Of a DNA stretch of 45,920 nucleotides, positions 1 through 10,313 are shown piece after piece. The stretch comes from Amanita rubescens (taxonomy: Eukaryota > Basidiomycota > Agaricomycetes > Agaricales > Amanitaceae). The notes under the pieces are model-generated. The model was not told the origin of the DNA, ran no database searches, and was given only the letters and a program-made list of their open reading frames with translations. The translations under genes were made by a program, and so were the position numbers. The stretch lies in assembly GCA_015039365.1 (NCBI GenBank), contig WION01000420.1:1-45920 (forward strand). Direction: 5' to 3'. Each line of letters opens with the position of its first letter. Within the stretch, counting starts at the first letter, position 1.

Positions 1-312
1 CCCTCCGCCTCCCCAGTGAGTCAGGTCTTTCGTGTGTAAACCTGTCTAACCTTTTCACGTTAGGTCTAGATATGTGCCTCCTCCGGGCCCTCCTACCCAG
101 TGGGTCAAATCCTTGTGCATCATCTGACGCTTACACGTTGGGTCCAGTTATACACCTCCCTTTGGTTCGCCGCCTCCTCAGTGGGTCTAATCCTGTCGAT
201 GATCGACTTATCTGACTTTTTTACGCGTCAGAACTGGATTTGCTCCTCCCCCAGGCCCACCACCCACTCAGTGAGTCATATTTTGCCAGGTGTGCCGATC
301 TGACGTTCGCAG
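1..312 (+). repeat. Tandem mini-exon/intron units in the metacaspase proline-rich leader
   Basis: Four successive units of roughly 75-95 bp each hold a 36-41 nt exon encoding a Pro/Gln-rich block (for example [31 protein letters not shown]). Each exon is followed by a short intron starting GTGAGTC or GTGGGTC. Exons end in CA and the next exon supplies one base, so each splice is in the same phase and the reading frame is kept. Direct reading of the sequence suggests serial duplication of one exon plus its intron. Confidence 0.7.
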
Positions 313-2257
313 GTTTGGCCTGCCACCTCCTTACAATCCATCTGGCTATCCTGGCCAAGGGTACCATCACGGTGGTTATCCGAATCCAGGACAGTCTTAT
401 AATCAATACGGTAGCCCGCCTCCGTACGTTCAGCCGATTCGACTGAGAGTGACAAATTGACTATTTTACCAGAGGAGGTTGGCCTGGACGCCCAGGTGTG
501 TAACGTCCTTGTTCGACTTTCCGGATGCCCTAAGCTAAGTTCTTATCAGCTGCTCCCCCGATGGCTCCCCCAGAGGGCAATCAAACTTTCGGACCCCCGA
601 CAGCGGGAGGAAACCAGCGGTTCTATCGATATTCGCAATGCAACGGCAAGAAGAAGGCGCTCTGTGTAAGTTGGCCAACTTGAGCACTTCAATTGTTTAT
701 ACTTTTAATAGATTGGCATCAATTATATTGGCCAGGAGAATCAGTTGGGGGGATGTATCAATGATGCATTGAATATGAGGAACTTCTTGTGTCGTATGTC
801 TGAAGGTTTACCTGCCAGCCAATACTAATCTCTTGCAGGGCATTATGGATATAAAATGGAAGATATCGTATTGCTCCGAGATGACTCGCAAAATCCTAAG
901 GAGCTTCCAACCAAGGATAATATGGTTAGCGAATGCGGCTTTTTTCCCGTTTGGTGCGCAAGCTGACGAGGATAAAGCTCAGGGCTATGCAATGGCTCGT
1001 GAGCGATCCCAGGCCTAATGACTCATTGTTCTTCCATTGTGAATCCGTTTTTTCCAGTTGATAAAACGAAACTGAAAGGCATCTCAGACTCAGGCCATGG
1101 TGGACAAACGCAAGATCTCAATGGTGATGAAGACGATGGCTTTGATGAAGGTATGTATTGGCACCTTTTCTCCCGGAATTCTATTCATGGTCATCTTAGT
1201 CATATATCCCGTGCGTCGTCATACTGTGCGCGACACCAGGCGACACCTGACTTTAATCGTCTGCATCAGGTTGATTACAAAAAACGTGGCCACATCGTTG
1301 ACGATGTAAGTAGTTCGAGAGTTGGCCATAGCTATTCTTCCGACGTTTTGACCATTAGGACTTGCACGAAATCATGGTTAAACCTTTGCCACCGGGATGC
1401 CGCCTTACTGCCATCTTCGATGTGAGCAAAATATCTCTAGAAAATTGATCTGATGCTCAATGATATCATTTTAGTCGTGCCATTCAGGAACCGCGCTGGA
1501 TCTACCATATGTTGTAAGCCTGTTCTGTTTGCTTAAGCAGCACTGGGCTCATTACGTTCTTTTAGTATTCAACCGAAGGTAAAATCAAGGAACCTAATCT
1601 GATGGCGGAAGCAGGAAAGGGCGCGCTATCGGTTTTTACTGCTTATGAGCGTCACAATATCCTGGGCGCTGTCAAGGGTGCAGTGGATCTTGTCAAAGTT
1701 GCAACAGGCAATACTCGCCAAGCTCAAGCTCAAAGGACAACCAGGCAGACCAAAACGAGTCCAGCAGATGCTGTATGTTTCTAATCTCAGTACAAGCCGA
1801 GGCATGACACCATCTTCAGATCTCGTGGGGCGGATGCAAAGATTCGCAAACCAGCGCTGATACACAAGAGGCGGGTCGAGCAACGGGCGCGATGAGTTAT
1901 GTACGCGTATACACCATTTTAATGCAATCGCATGCTAAATCGTTCTTGGTCACCTAGGCATTCATCACCTCTCTTGGTAAGTTTTTGACTGCACTCTCAT
2001 GATCTCTTCTAAAACGGATGTCCAGAGCAAAATCCACAACAAACCTATCAGCAATTGCTCGTTAACATCCGAAATATTCTCAGCGGAAAGTACAGCCAGA
2101 AACCTCAGGTATGTATCGCTCTTCGTTACTAGACCGCCAGTTGATCATTTATATGTCAGCTTTCGTGTTCACACCCAATGGTAAGGCTAATACACATTCC
2201 ATCTGCACGTTTCATTTACCTTGTTCAAAGGATACAAACATCTTATTCATCTGTTAA
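1..2257 (+). CDS. Type I metacaspase (caspase-like cysteine protease, clan CD), 5' end beyond the window
   Basis: Metacaspases cleave after Arg/Lys and act in fungal stress response, ageing and proteostasis in the cytosol. Splicing GT-AG introns by eye gives one continuous protein. A Pro/Gly/Tyr/Gln-rich N-terminus (1-660) is followed by a segment reading [12 protein letters not shown], then [18 protein letters not shown] (711-775). The catalytic His motif HYSGHGGQT is split by an intron at about 1035-1080, and the catalytic Cys motif [13 protein letters not shown] lies at about 1430-1515. Then come [36 protein letters not shown] (shown in part by SADTQEAG) and a C-terminal [12 protein letters not shown] ending in TAA at 2255-2257. 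About a dozen introns of roughly 50 nt are needed. Both catalytic residues and the family C-terminus are present, so the gene looks functional. The start codon lies left of base 1. A degraded second copy lies at 9655-10225. Confidence 0.88.
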
Positions 2258-2532
2258 GCCCTGGATAATATATATTGTGCTTTGTATCTTAAACGTGTAG
2301 ATAGCCCTGTATAGTACGCGTACTAAGAAATCTTTCTAGTCGACAACGAAGCGCTTGGCCAATTCCGATGGAGAACTCCAGCTCAGCCAGCCAGGCCCAA
2401 ATGTCCTCCAAGAACAATCACGCAGGCCTGTGGCCAGCATGTTCCGGCTCTACATAATATCCACTTGGGTGAGGTTTTACTTATCGGGGAAAGGAGTTCA
2501 ACGCCTATTACGTAATCTCAGATCCTCACAGC

Positions 2533-3928
2533 ATGAACAGTGAGAACAGTTCATTGAACATCACCTTTGACCTGCCCACTGAGGTTCTGACCGAAATCGT
2601 GTGCCAATGCGACAATCCGGCCGTTTCAGAAACTTGCAAAATTTGCCGCAGTCGCGCATTCTATCCCATCGCTTTGGACAACTGTGGTTCTCCGTCCTCG
2701 CCAATTTACCATTGACGGACCCGATTTCCTCAGAGCCCGGATCTTGCGCACCAAGGGCGCGATGCTTTCTGTGTGCATAGGACTTACAGAACGCACGAAG
2801 GAAGTTTTAGCACTGTGCAAGCTGTTGGCAGAGTACAATGCCCAAATTCGCCAATTCGCCCTCACCGCGCATACATCCTTCTTGGCGGGCGGTGTTGTCT
2901 ATGATGTCTTTCCGAAGGAGGCGTTCCAAGCGCTCGAGGTGCTTTCTATCTTGTCAGAGAGCGAGTCGGATTACATGTTGAAACCCAAATGGCCACGACT
3001 GGATGTGGTGCTGGCAGACGCCACTAACACATTTCCCAATTTGCAAAAGCTCCACATGAACAGCTTTTACGACTGCGTGCCGATATTACCCCTTTCTGCG
3101 TCCTTTTCCCACCTGAGTACGCTCATTCTTGATGGATCACGCGAGGACGGAATTGCTTATCCTGCACTCATCGCGGCGCTTCTCAATTGTACGCCCCAGC
3201 TGGAGTCGTTATGGATAAAGCTCCGCTTTTGGCGGACCATGTATGATGTGACATCAGCACCTACGGCTTCGTGCGCGGTCAAGGGACGACTAGAATCGTT
3301 GATTTCGTTGGATATTCAATTGCCGAGGCTGAGGCATCTGGCAGTATCGGTTCCTGGGACTGCGTGCTACCTGATTGGGTGCATCACGGCACCCATGGTC
3401 GAAGATTTGCATCTAGATGGCTCGCGTGAGCCGGAATATATAGAAGGCAAACGGCTTGATTACGAATGGGAAAATGAGGATACAACAACGACTCGCAACG
3501 CATTGAGGCGTTTTGCATCTCGGTGTCGGAGCGTACGCCGACTTGCAGTCACGCAGGCGTATTTATCACGAAATGTGTGGGATTGGATTATGTTTGGAGA
3601 GGATGAGAGGGGGCCGCCGTTTCCAATGTTGGAGTGCATTGCGTTGCATGGGATATTTGATGCCGTGTGGAGTGGTTTCGATGACGAGTTACTGGAGAAG
3701 TTTGCACGTAAACCGAGTCTACCGCTCAAGAGGCTTGTTTTGTTGTACTGCGACTTTTCATTGCATGCATCTACGGTGGTGGAGGCCTTTCGAGCAAGCG
3801 GGGCAAAAGATTTCGAATGTGATGAGTATGTTCCGCAGTGGGAGGCGGATGAGTGGGAGCAGCTAGAGCCTAGAAGAACTTGGCGTGTCTTTGACATACT
3901 GGAAAGCGTCGGAAGTGGTAGAGGATGA
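2533..3928 (+). CDS. F-box/LRR-like protein, with a frame change near its N-terminus
   Basis: F-box proteins recruit substrates to SCF ubiquitin ligases. The first segment from ATG 2533 reads as an F-box start, with the block DLPTEVLTEIVCQC. From about 2615 the second reading frame takes over (KLAKFAAVAHSIPSLWTTVVL) and stays open to the stop at 3928. It shows the irregular leucine-rich pattern of Agaricomycete F-box proteins: FPNLQKLHM, LSTLILDGS, LPRLRHLAV, APMVEDLHLDG, FPMLECIALHG. The frame changes near 2600-2635, by either a very short intron ending at the CAG at 2629-2631 or a one-base indel. The total is about 450 residues, usual for the family. A second, broken F-box copy lies on the other strand at 6406-6955. 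If the frame change is an indel, this gene is also damaged. Confidence 0.72.
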
Positions 3929-4562
3929 ATGGTGGACTTATGGGCTCTATATTGACGTGGCGGATAGCGGAGCATATTAGAGCTGTTTTTATTACCTAGG
4001 TCCACTTCTTTGATACCTTGATTGAAAAAACCCCGCTCCGAGACGTTCTGCTCATCGTTCTCCAGCGTTCTCCTCAACCACCACCATCCTAATGACCGGA
4101 CTTATGTGCTACGGGCCCGCGTGATCATGAGCTCGAGTTATCATTCGACTCACGCATCATCACGACATTTTGTCCAATTTCGCGGAGCAATCCTTCTCCC
4201 ATGCCCAGCGTCGACCAGTGGAAGGTCTGCGCAATAAAGAGAAAACAGCTATTTTTATTTTTCGAATCCACGTTCACACGGGTCGGACATGAATTGACTG
4301 TATCTACTATCACGCAAGCGCACTCGTGAGTCATGCTTGACTTCCTCTCAACTTGTTTGCAGTTCAGAATGATTACTGTCGCTCAGCAAGCTCCGACGCC
4401 AGTCTACTTCAGGCTGAACGAAACCAATGTGTCAAAATAATACCGTGAGTATGAACTCCTGAAAGATTTCTGTCAAGCGTGCTCGTTCCTTGCTTCTGCC
4501 GCAATTCCACGATGTGTCAACAACTATAAATTTCCCATAGAGAACATAGTATGGCCTCCGCC
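3929..4562. other. Intergenic, nothing recognised
   Basis: This stretch holds the F-box 3' flank and the 3' flank of the minus-strand gene ending at 4563. Short open frames exist on both strands but none shows a family motif or a consistent spliced extension. Confidence 0.5.
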
Positions 4563-5138
4563 CTAAAAGATGTTGAAATAGGTTGCTATAACCTCGTTTC
4601 CTGGAACTGGGTGGAGGGTAATCTGGACAGAAAGTATGAGTCCTTGCTTTTTGGTTTCTCCAGGCAGTGCTTACACCAGGTGCAGTACTGCTATCATGGA
4701 ACCACACAGATAAACCGTCAGTGGTAGTGACGCTATATTGCGTTGAGCTTCTGAATACTCCGTGTATCCATTGTGACTTACTGGTAGCCGTCTTGGGAGT
4801 GGACAAAGTTCCAAAAATACGCCTCCATCGCCCACACGACGATATCCTTTATGAATTTAGCACCCTCAAGCTGGTTTAAAGAATAGGTAGACCTACCGGG
4901 GATCCTATCGCCATGTAAAGCCCATCTAAGTTTTGGATAGTGGTAGGGACGCCGCCTTCAAGACTATCACTGAAATTGACTTTCTTTGGTATAATCAGCT
5001 GAGTGCACCAGCAGAAAGATAAAGACGGTATCTTACGCCAACAGGGTTGCTCTCGGTGATGACAGCGGTTCCAAGTCCCTGACTTTGAGGTGAGACAAAT
5101 CGACCCGTCTTAACGCTTTCGATAGTGTAACTCGGCAT
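4563..5138 (-). pseudogene. Small beta-trefoil-like protein (lectin or protease-inhibitor type), probably decayed
   Basis: Exon 1 (5138 to 5037) starts with ATG and reads MPSYTIESVKTGRFVS...GTAVITESNPVG before a consensus GTAAG donor. Downstream pieces on the same strand read TTIQNLDGLYMAIG, then KFIKDIVVWAMEAYFWNF, VHSQDGYQ. After a phase-matched intron comes ITLHPVPGNEVIATYF and a stop at 4563. The pattern of W-x-F...DGYxI blocks and about 140 residues is typical of mushroom beta-trefoil proteins (ricin-B-like lectins, I66-type inhibitors). I cannot decide between these. The pieces do not join in one frame: exon 1 to the next block is off by one base, and another shift is needed near 4895. 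Either I have misplaced introns or the gene is dead. Confidence 0.45.
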
Positions 5139-5195
5139 TGTCAGATGAGTAAACACTTTGAGCTCAATTGCTGGTTGTTTACGGCCTCGCTTTCA

Positions 5196-5204
5196 ACTTA
5201 TACC
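5196..5204 (-). promoter_or_regulatory. Possible TATA box for the small beta-trefoil-like gene
   Basis: On the minus strand GTATAAG lies about 60 nt upstream of the ATG at 5138, a usual spacing in basidiomycetes. It is based on motif and position only. Confidence 0.3.
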
Positions 5205-6340
5205 TTTCCTAGAATCTTGTTGCTTCTGCAAGATGAAACGCAGGGGGCATCCCACGTTATAAAATAATCTAAACAATCGTCTATGTGGACATGATCGGTC
5301 TTTTACAAATGGATTTGCGTTATGTGGACCTGGCCTGAAATAGTTCGTTGGTTGGTTAAGGTAAATACCTCTGGAGCACGGTGCTAACTATGAGTCACTC
5401 TTGATTTCAATTACCAGCATTGGGAAGTGAAATGTGAATCAAGATTTATTTCCATTCGCAACTAGTTTATATCAGAATCGTCTGCTAGGAAAAGACAACT
5501 TCAATGAATTGTGAAATTAAGGTATGGATGTGATACTATCTCCGGTGTCATCGGGGTCTTTATCAGAAAGGCTTCGAATCTGATATCTTGTGGCCAAAGA
5601 AAATGATTAACGGCGATACTTACTATCCCATGACAACTCTAATATCATCCTAATAGGAGCAACTTTTTCATAGCGGCCAATGGCCACACACATCGCAGTG
5701 CGCTGATTTCCAGTCCAGCATTTCAAATCCGCTTACGTCTCAAATTGGTATTGGCCTTCTCTACCTTAATTCAACCAGGTTTGGTTCCATTCAGAAGTTG
5801 GAGCCATCCCCCAACCGCCTTTGGGGACGGATTCGAGGACCAAGGGTCTTACGCCGTCACGGTTGACCCATTACTCGCTTCTCACTTTCGATCTTGCTTT
5901 TCCTAGAAGACAGTCATCCTTGGACCTCCAGCAGATCGCGGATAGCGTTGTCCACTACCCAGTGTGCCATGCTCGTAAGCAATATGCATTTGACCATCAT
6001 GGATCGCACCTCTTGGAAATGCAGTTTCGACGAGCCGACTATCTTTGTATGATCCAAACCAACGAGACGTCCAAGGACGTCATGATTCTTCATTACCTTA
6101 CAGCATGCGACCTTCGTCATACGTAGTACATTTGTAGATCGAATTGTCGGAAGAAGTCGAATACTATTAACAGGTACTAGTTGGCCTATTCGGCGCTCAG
6201 ACACGGTTGATTGGTGGCGTTTCACCAGCAAAACATGTAGTTCCCCATACTTTGACTGCTTTCAACTACTTCTGTAAGTATCACTGTGTCTTATGTACAT
6301 TATTTCGTCTTATGCTAGTGGCTCCTGCACCGCCACCCTG
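5205..6340. other. Unassigned region with possible ankyrin-like minus-strand remnants
   Basis: No continuous gene is seen. On the minus strand two short blocks resemble ankyrin repeats: DGQMHIAYEHG at about 5960-6005, and NQRTAMCVAIGRYEKV followed by a hydrophobic stretch at about 5650-5715. An acidic segment SDKDPDDTGDSIT lies near 5530-5580. They are separated by stops and could be exons of an unrecognised gene, remnants, or chance. Confidence 0.2.
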
Positions 6341-6344
6341 TCTC

Positions 6345-6465
6345 CCACGTTACTGCACAGTCTGACCGTAACAAGACTTCACCAGACACCAAAGGCGAGT
6401 AATGTTCATCTCCTGGGCACAGCCTTTACTGACAGGGCGCAGATTACCAGGCGATGATCCGATGA
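6345..6465 (+). pseudogene. Relic of the AIG2/GGCT-like gene (intron 1 end, exon 2, intron 2, start of exon 3)
   Basis: This segment aligns by eye with 10470-10580 of the intact AIG2-like gene. It shares the exon 2 sequence ending in a GCGAGT-type junction, the intron 2 stretch TTCATCTCCTGGGCACAGCC and the start of exon 3 (ACTGACAGGGCGC). Exon 2 has lost codons and exon 3 leaves frame after a few residues. The rest of the gene is absent, so it is a fragment of a duplicate. Confidence 0.7.
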
Positions 6466-6955
6466 GGTCAGCGCTTTCATTACTGTGCGTATTTCCTCCG
6501 TTCTACCATTATCGAGTGCCAACCGACGAATGTGACAAGATGAACGTTGGATTAAAGACGTTATTTCTCTTTCGTAGGGCTGATCATTGTGCAACCAATC
6601 GTAGGGAGGGGTGGTAAACCCGTGTAAATGGAGATGTTCCAGTAAAGGCGCAGTGAACCAAGAGAACATCGTGGCAAAGGTTAAAGAGATTTTGAGAAGC
6701 CGAAGGCCAGGAAGGCGTATAATGGGAAGCTGGGAATGAGGCATGATGCGGTGGAAGGTGGTGATGACGTGTAACTGTTCAATATTTTCTAATTGGGATA
6801 GAACTCCCCACATATTATTGCTGTAGTAGTCGCCAAACTCTTTGCAGGACATTTTGAGCTCTGTCAGTTGTGACCAAGGGAATTGTCATGTTGGCCGCCC
6901 GCATTTGAAGTGGGCTACTAGATCAAGTGCGGCGCGATTTGGAATGCATTATACT
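6406..6955 (-). pseudogene. F-box/LRR-like gene relic
   Basis: On the minus strand one frame reads NRAALDLVAHFKCGRPT, a stop, then FPWSQLTELKMSCKEFGDYY, LENIEQLHVITTF, LPGLRLLKISLTF and TAPLLEHLHLHGF. This is the leucine-rich spacing of the fungal F-box family. The block FxWSQLTELKM is what normally follows the F-box in this family. In-frame stops upstream (near 6885 and 6950) and no recognisable F-box start mark it as a pseudogene. Its 3' part overlaps the AIG2 relic on the opposite strand, so two relics were brought together here. Confidence 0.6.
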
Positions 6956-6959
6956 GCAT

Positions 6960-8640
6960 CGGGGCTAGGGAATGGGGTATGGACACCTCCACCGGCGACA
7001 TAGACGACTGGTGGATCACTGCCAGCGTTGAAGCAGCATCTCTGTCTTCCTGGCGCCGCCTGAGCCTCACGAATCAGAAGTTACCCTCGCTCGGTTGCAG
7101 TATCGGTAATAAGAAACACAAAACTCGACCGTAACATATCCTCGCCTTTGTCTGTCCAATCTGACCACCGAATTTAACAGCGACCATAACCGCGTATTCA
7201 TCAGTAGCCGCTACTATTCCCCATCATATGTAAATCAAAGTGGGTGACGCCGAGGCCTCTCCACTTACAAGCCAAAGGTGCACCTTCAAATTCTTACCTC
7301 TTCTCCTGCAACCTGATGGTCTATGACAGCATCGTGCGATGAATAGCTATTAATGGATTTCTGTACGAAGGCATGACAATACGCAGAGGCTAATAAGGCA
7401 AAAAATTGCTTCGTGGGAGACCTTGTCGTGCACGATGATCGTATCGACATGGAACAAGGAGGACCTATTGCGACCCTTTCCCACTGACTTGGGCTCTCTA
7501 CCACGCAACGATGGTGTATGTGGGCTGCGCATCCTGTACGGCGCAAGGATGAATTCGAAAACAGGTCATGCAGGGCACCGAGGTCACGATTTGAATAATG
7601 GTGGGCAAAGGGTGCCATGGATAGAAGATGTGACCAACGCCGCAGATGGAGCACTGAGGAAGTTGATGCGTTCGAATGGACGATTGCACCTCGATGCCTC
7701 TGACCTCACATCAGCACCAATGTTCGCCTGGCGCAATAACAGCCCATACCGCAGAAATACCCAATGTGCAGCGGTACGGTCGCTGCTGCCATGCAACCTC
7801 TCGTATCGCAACCCACTCCCACAGGCCACACCCTCCGCACATCCATCTCTCTGTCTCAGTCAACGAACATCACAACGGGAACTTTGGCGCGATGGAAGTG
7901 TATTACAAAAGCAATTAAGAAGGCGAAGATCGACTGTGGATCGCGCCTGTCGAAGCAACTCTCCAACGTCACATTCATATCCCTCTCGCTCTTTCTCTCC
8001 AATCTAGCTACCAAATCTCAGCACCACCGCGCATTTATCACCCCTAGCGCACGATCCGTCGGTCTAGCTATGAGTCGGCCATTGACACAGGTGAAATCGA
8101 GAGGCACACCCACAAACCCTTTCATTCAAGACGGTGATGTTGAATGACCTCGAACCTTTGTTTCATCGATGATGCGGGAGAGCATCCAGCCCGGTTTTCT
8201 TCAAATTCCTAGGAGCACAGCGACGCGATAACATGCATCATCTCGTTGGGCGTGGGCCCCGTAGGCAGATGCGCTGCTTGTCCTGCTTCATGTCCTGAGA
8301 CAACTATAAAAGGTACGATGCAAAATGAGTATCTCACCTTTGACTCGAGTTGACTTAGGCTCTTGTTAATACGCGTGTCACTCGTTTATGCATCAACTGC
8401 CCATCCACTCGTCTCGCAACAGCTGGCATTTGCTGGAGCCCGTTTGGCGAAACTTGCTTGCTTCGCAACATATCTTAGATCTAGGCATGGAGAATGAATA
8501 GAACAAGAATAAAAATTGTGCCTACATGACCGTTCGGTGCTGAGAATCCCGTGCCGATCCATACCGTAAGGAGTGACCGATCGTCGCGGGTGCATAAAAC
8601 CCCTCGCCCGTCTCACCTTTCACGTTGCGCGTTACCTCTA
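6960..8640. other. Long stretch without a recognised gene
   Basis: Several overlapping open frames occur (largest 7423-8007 plus, 7286-7654 minus), but none has an ATG with a coherent product or a known motif, and they overlap on both strands. The last 100 bases contain GCATAAAA at about 8592, a possible TATA box for the gene downstream. It may be decayed repeat or gene sequence. Confidence 0.35.
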
Positions 8641-8675
8641 ATCTTGCACTCGCTATTACTTTAGACATTATTTTC

Positions 8676-9030
8676 CAGGTGTGTCCAAGTCACTTTTCGT
8701 CCAGTTCAATACTGATGCAGTAATGTGAAAGTTGAACAGATGGCATCCATTGGCAGGTCTGAGACACTACCGTGCTCGTCATTGAATTCCCTACTCATTT
8801 TAGCACTAGGATCTGGCACCGTCATTTTGGAGGTGCGTTCCAATAACCTTTCAGTTCCAGATTAATACTGATGTCCGTAACTTGAAAGCTATTAAACCAA
8901 TGGCTACCCAGGCTGGCGAGACTGAGACATTGCTCCAATACCATGCCCAGTTATCATAGTGAGCCCAGATAATTTTTTCTCTAGATTGGCAACGCTGATG
9001 TGGATAACTTAAAGGTGAACCATCAGATAC
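8676..9030 (+). repeat. Degenerate ~150-bp tandem repeats upstream of the coiled-coil gene
   Basis: Three diverged units each carry a block like AATACTGATG or CAACGCTGATGT followed by TAAC-TTGAAAG. The first two also carry ATGGC, a spacer and CTGAGACA. The third unit runs in frame into the coding region at 9035 (NADVDNLKVNHQIQK). They look like duplicated 5' exons, but I could not splice the first two into one frame. Confidence 0.45.
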
Positions 9031-9034
9031 AAAA

Positions 9035-9625
9035 ATGAATCCCCCAGTTCCGAAAGTCCAGGTACAAAACGACTTACTCAAATATAAGGTGGAACTCAAG
9101 GCACACACTCAACGTTTCGAGGAACGCGTCGAGGAACATATTGATGCCTATGAGAAAGAATCGAAAGCTGCCAAAGCGTTAAACAGGAAACTGGAGAGAG
9201 AGGTGAGGGAGCTGAAGGAAAAGGTCGACAGGGTAAGTCATTTATGATTCAAATTCATTGAAAACTCAAGTATTGGGTAGCTTGAACCTACCGTGGCTCA
9301 TATCCACCGCCGAATTGTCCTGAATGATGCACGAAACAAGCTGAAGTCTTCGTACGGCTACAAGTTCAATTTTGGCGATTCTGTTGAAAAACGCGTTCAA
9401 GATTTCCTTCCGAAGGTAACCGAGAAGGACTCGACACTTCTTACGGCTGGCTCTCTCGCGATCCTCTTCGACACATCGGATGGCTCCATCCACGCTCAGG
9501 GGGACAGAGCCGCGCATGAAGCCACCCTAGAGAGCAAATTATTTGCTGTCTCGCTTGGCGACGACTTACCCTTGGAACGACGTGATAACATGCTCAAACT
9601 TCTCAGATTCGCATATGACGTGTAA
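9035..9625 (+). CDS. Coiled-coil protein of unknown function
   Basis: Two exons, 9035-9232 and 9281-9625, join in phase 0 across a consensus GTAAGT...TAG intron of 48 nt, giving about 180 residues. Residues 10-66 are strongly charged and heptad-like (ELKAHTQRFEERVEEHIDAYEKE, then LEREVRELKEKV), a predicted coiled coil. The rest (SYGYKFNFGD, LAILFDTSDG, LPLERRDNMLKLLRFAYDV) is not a domain I recognise. The ATG at 9035 is the first usable one, but the frame stays open upstream to a TAG at about 8984, so an extra 5' exon is possible. It sits directly before the metacaspase relic. Confidence 0.55.
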
Positions 9626-9654
9626 CCTTAGCAAGTTCTGACTCAGAGATACCC

Positions 9655-10225
9655 TAGTGACCGTACTATACAAGTTTACTATTCCAGCGTATCGCGTTAC
9701 CCGTACATACTACATACACGATATCATGGTCAGGCCTTTGCCAGCGGGATGCCGTCTCACTACCGTCTTCGAGGTAGGCGCAGACAAATGTATCTCTAGG
9801 AATTGATCTAATGGTCCATGATCTTATCTTAGACGTGTCATTCAGGAACCGCGCTAGATCTACCATCCTGTTCTGCATATTATGTAGCACTGGGCTCATT
9901 ACGTTCTCTTACTATTAGTACAATTCAACTGATTCGGGAGGTAAAATCAAGAAATATACCAATCTGACTGCACCGTGATCTCTTCTAAAACGGATGTTCA
10001 GAGCAAAATCCACAACAAAGCTATCACCAATTACTCATCAGCATCCGAGATATCCTCAGGAGAAACGAGTACAGTCAAATACCTCAGGTGTGTACCGCTC
10101 TTTGTTACTAGACCACAAGTTGATCATTTATGTATCAGCTTTCGTATTCACACCCAATGACATGCTGTCTGCACATTTCATTTACCTTGGTAAAGGATAT
10201 GAACCTCCCATTCATCTCGTATCTC
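9655..10225 (+). pseudogene. Metacaspase relic with an internal deletion
   Basis: The block IMVRPLPAGCRLTTVF, an intron and [11 protein letters not shown] match the catalytic Cys region of the intact gene at 1360-1515, with T in place of S before the Cys. After a version of [11 protein letters not shown] (disrupted) the sequence jumps straight to the 3' intron and final exons equivalent to about 1990-2250. Roughly 400 bases between them, including the [17 protein letters not shown] region, are missing. All His-side exons are absent and the frames are broken. It lies just upstream of the intact AIG2-like gene. Confidence 0.85.
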
Positions 10226-10313
10226 GAACGTGTACGTAGATATTCCCGCGGCTTCCATGCCGTAAGCGATAAAAAGAACAGCCTGGGTAGCAGTATGCTT
10301 GCCAGTAACACCG

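Noticed and set aside
1..2260. Metacaspase as a pseudogene
   Set aside because: The plain frames look broken, but GT-AG splicing restores one continuous protein with both catalytic residues and the family C-terminus.
5640..6010. Ankyrin-repeat gene
   Set aside because: Only two weak blocks with stops between them; kept as a possible remnant only.
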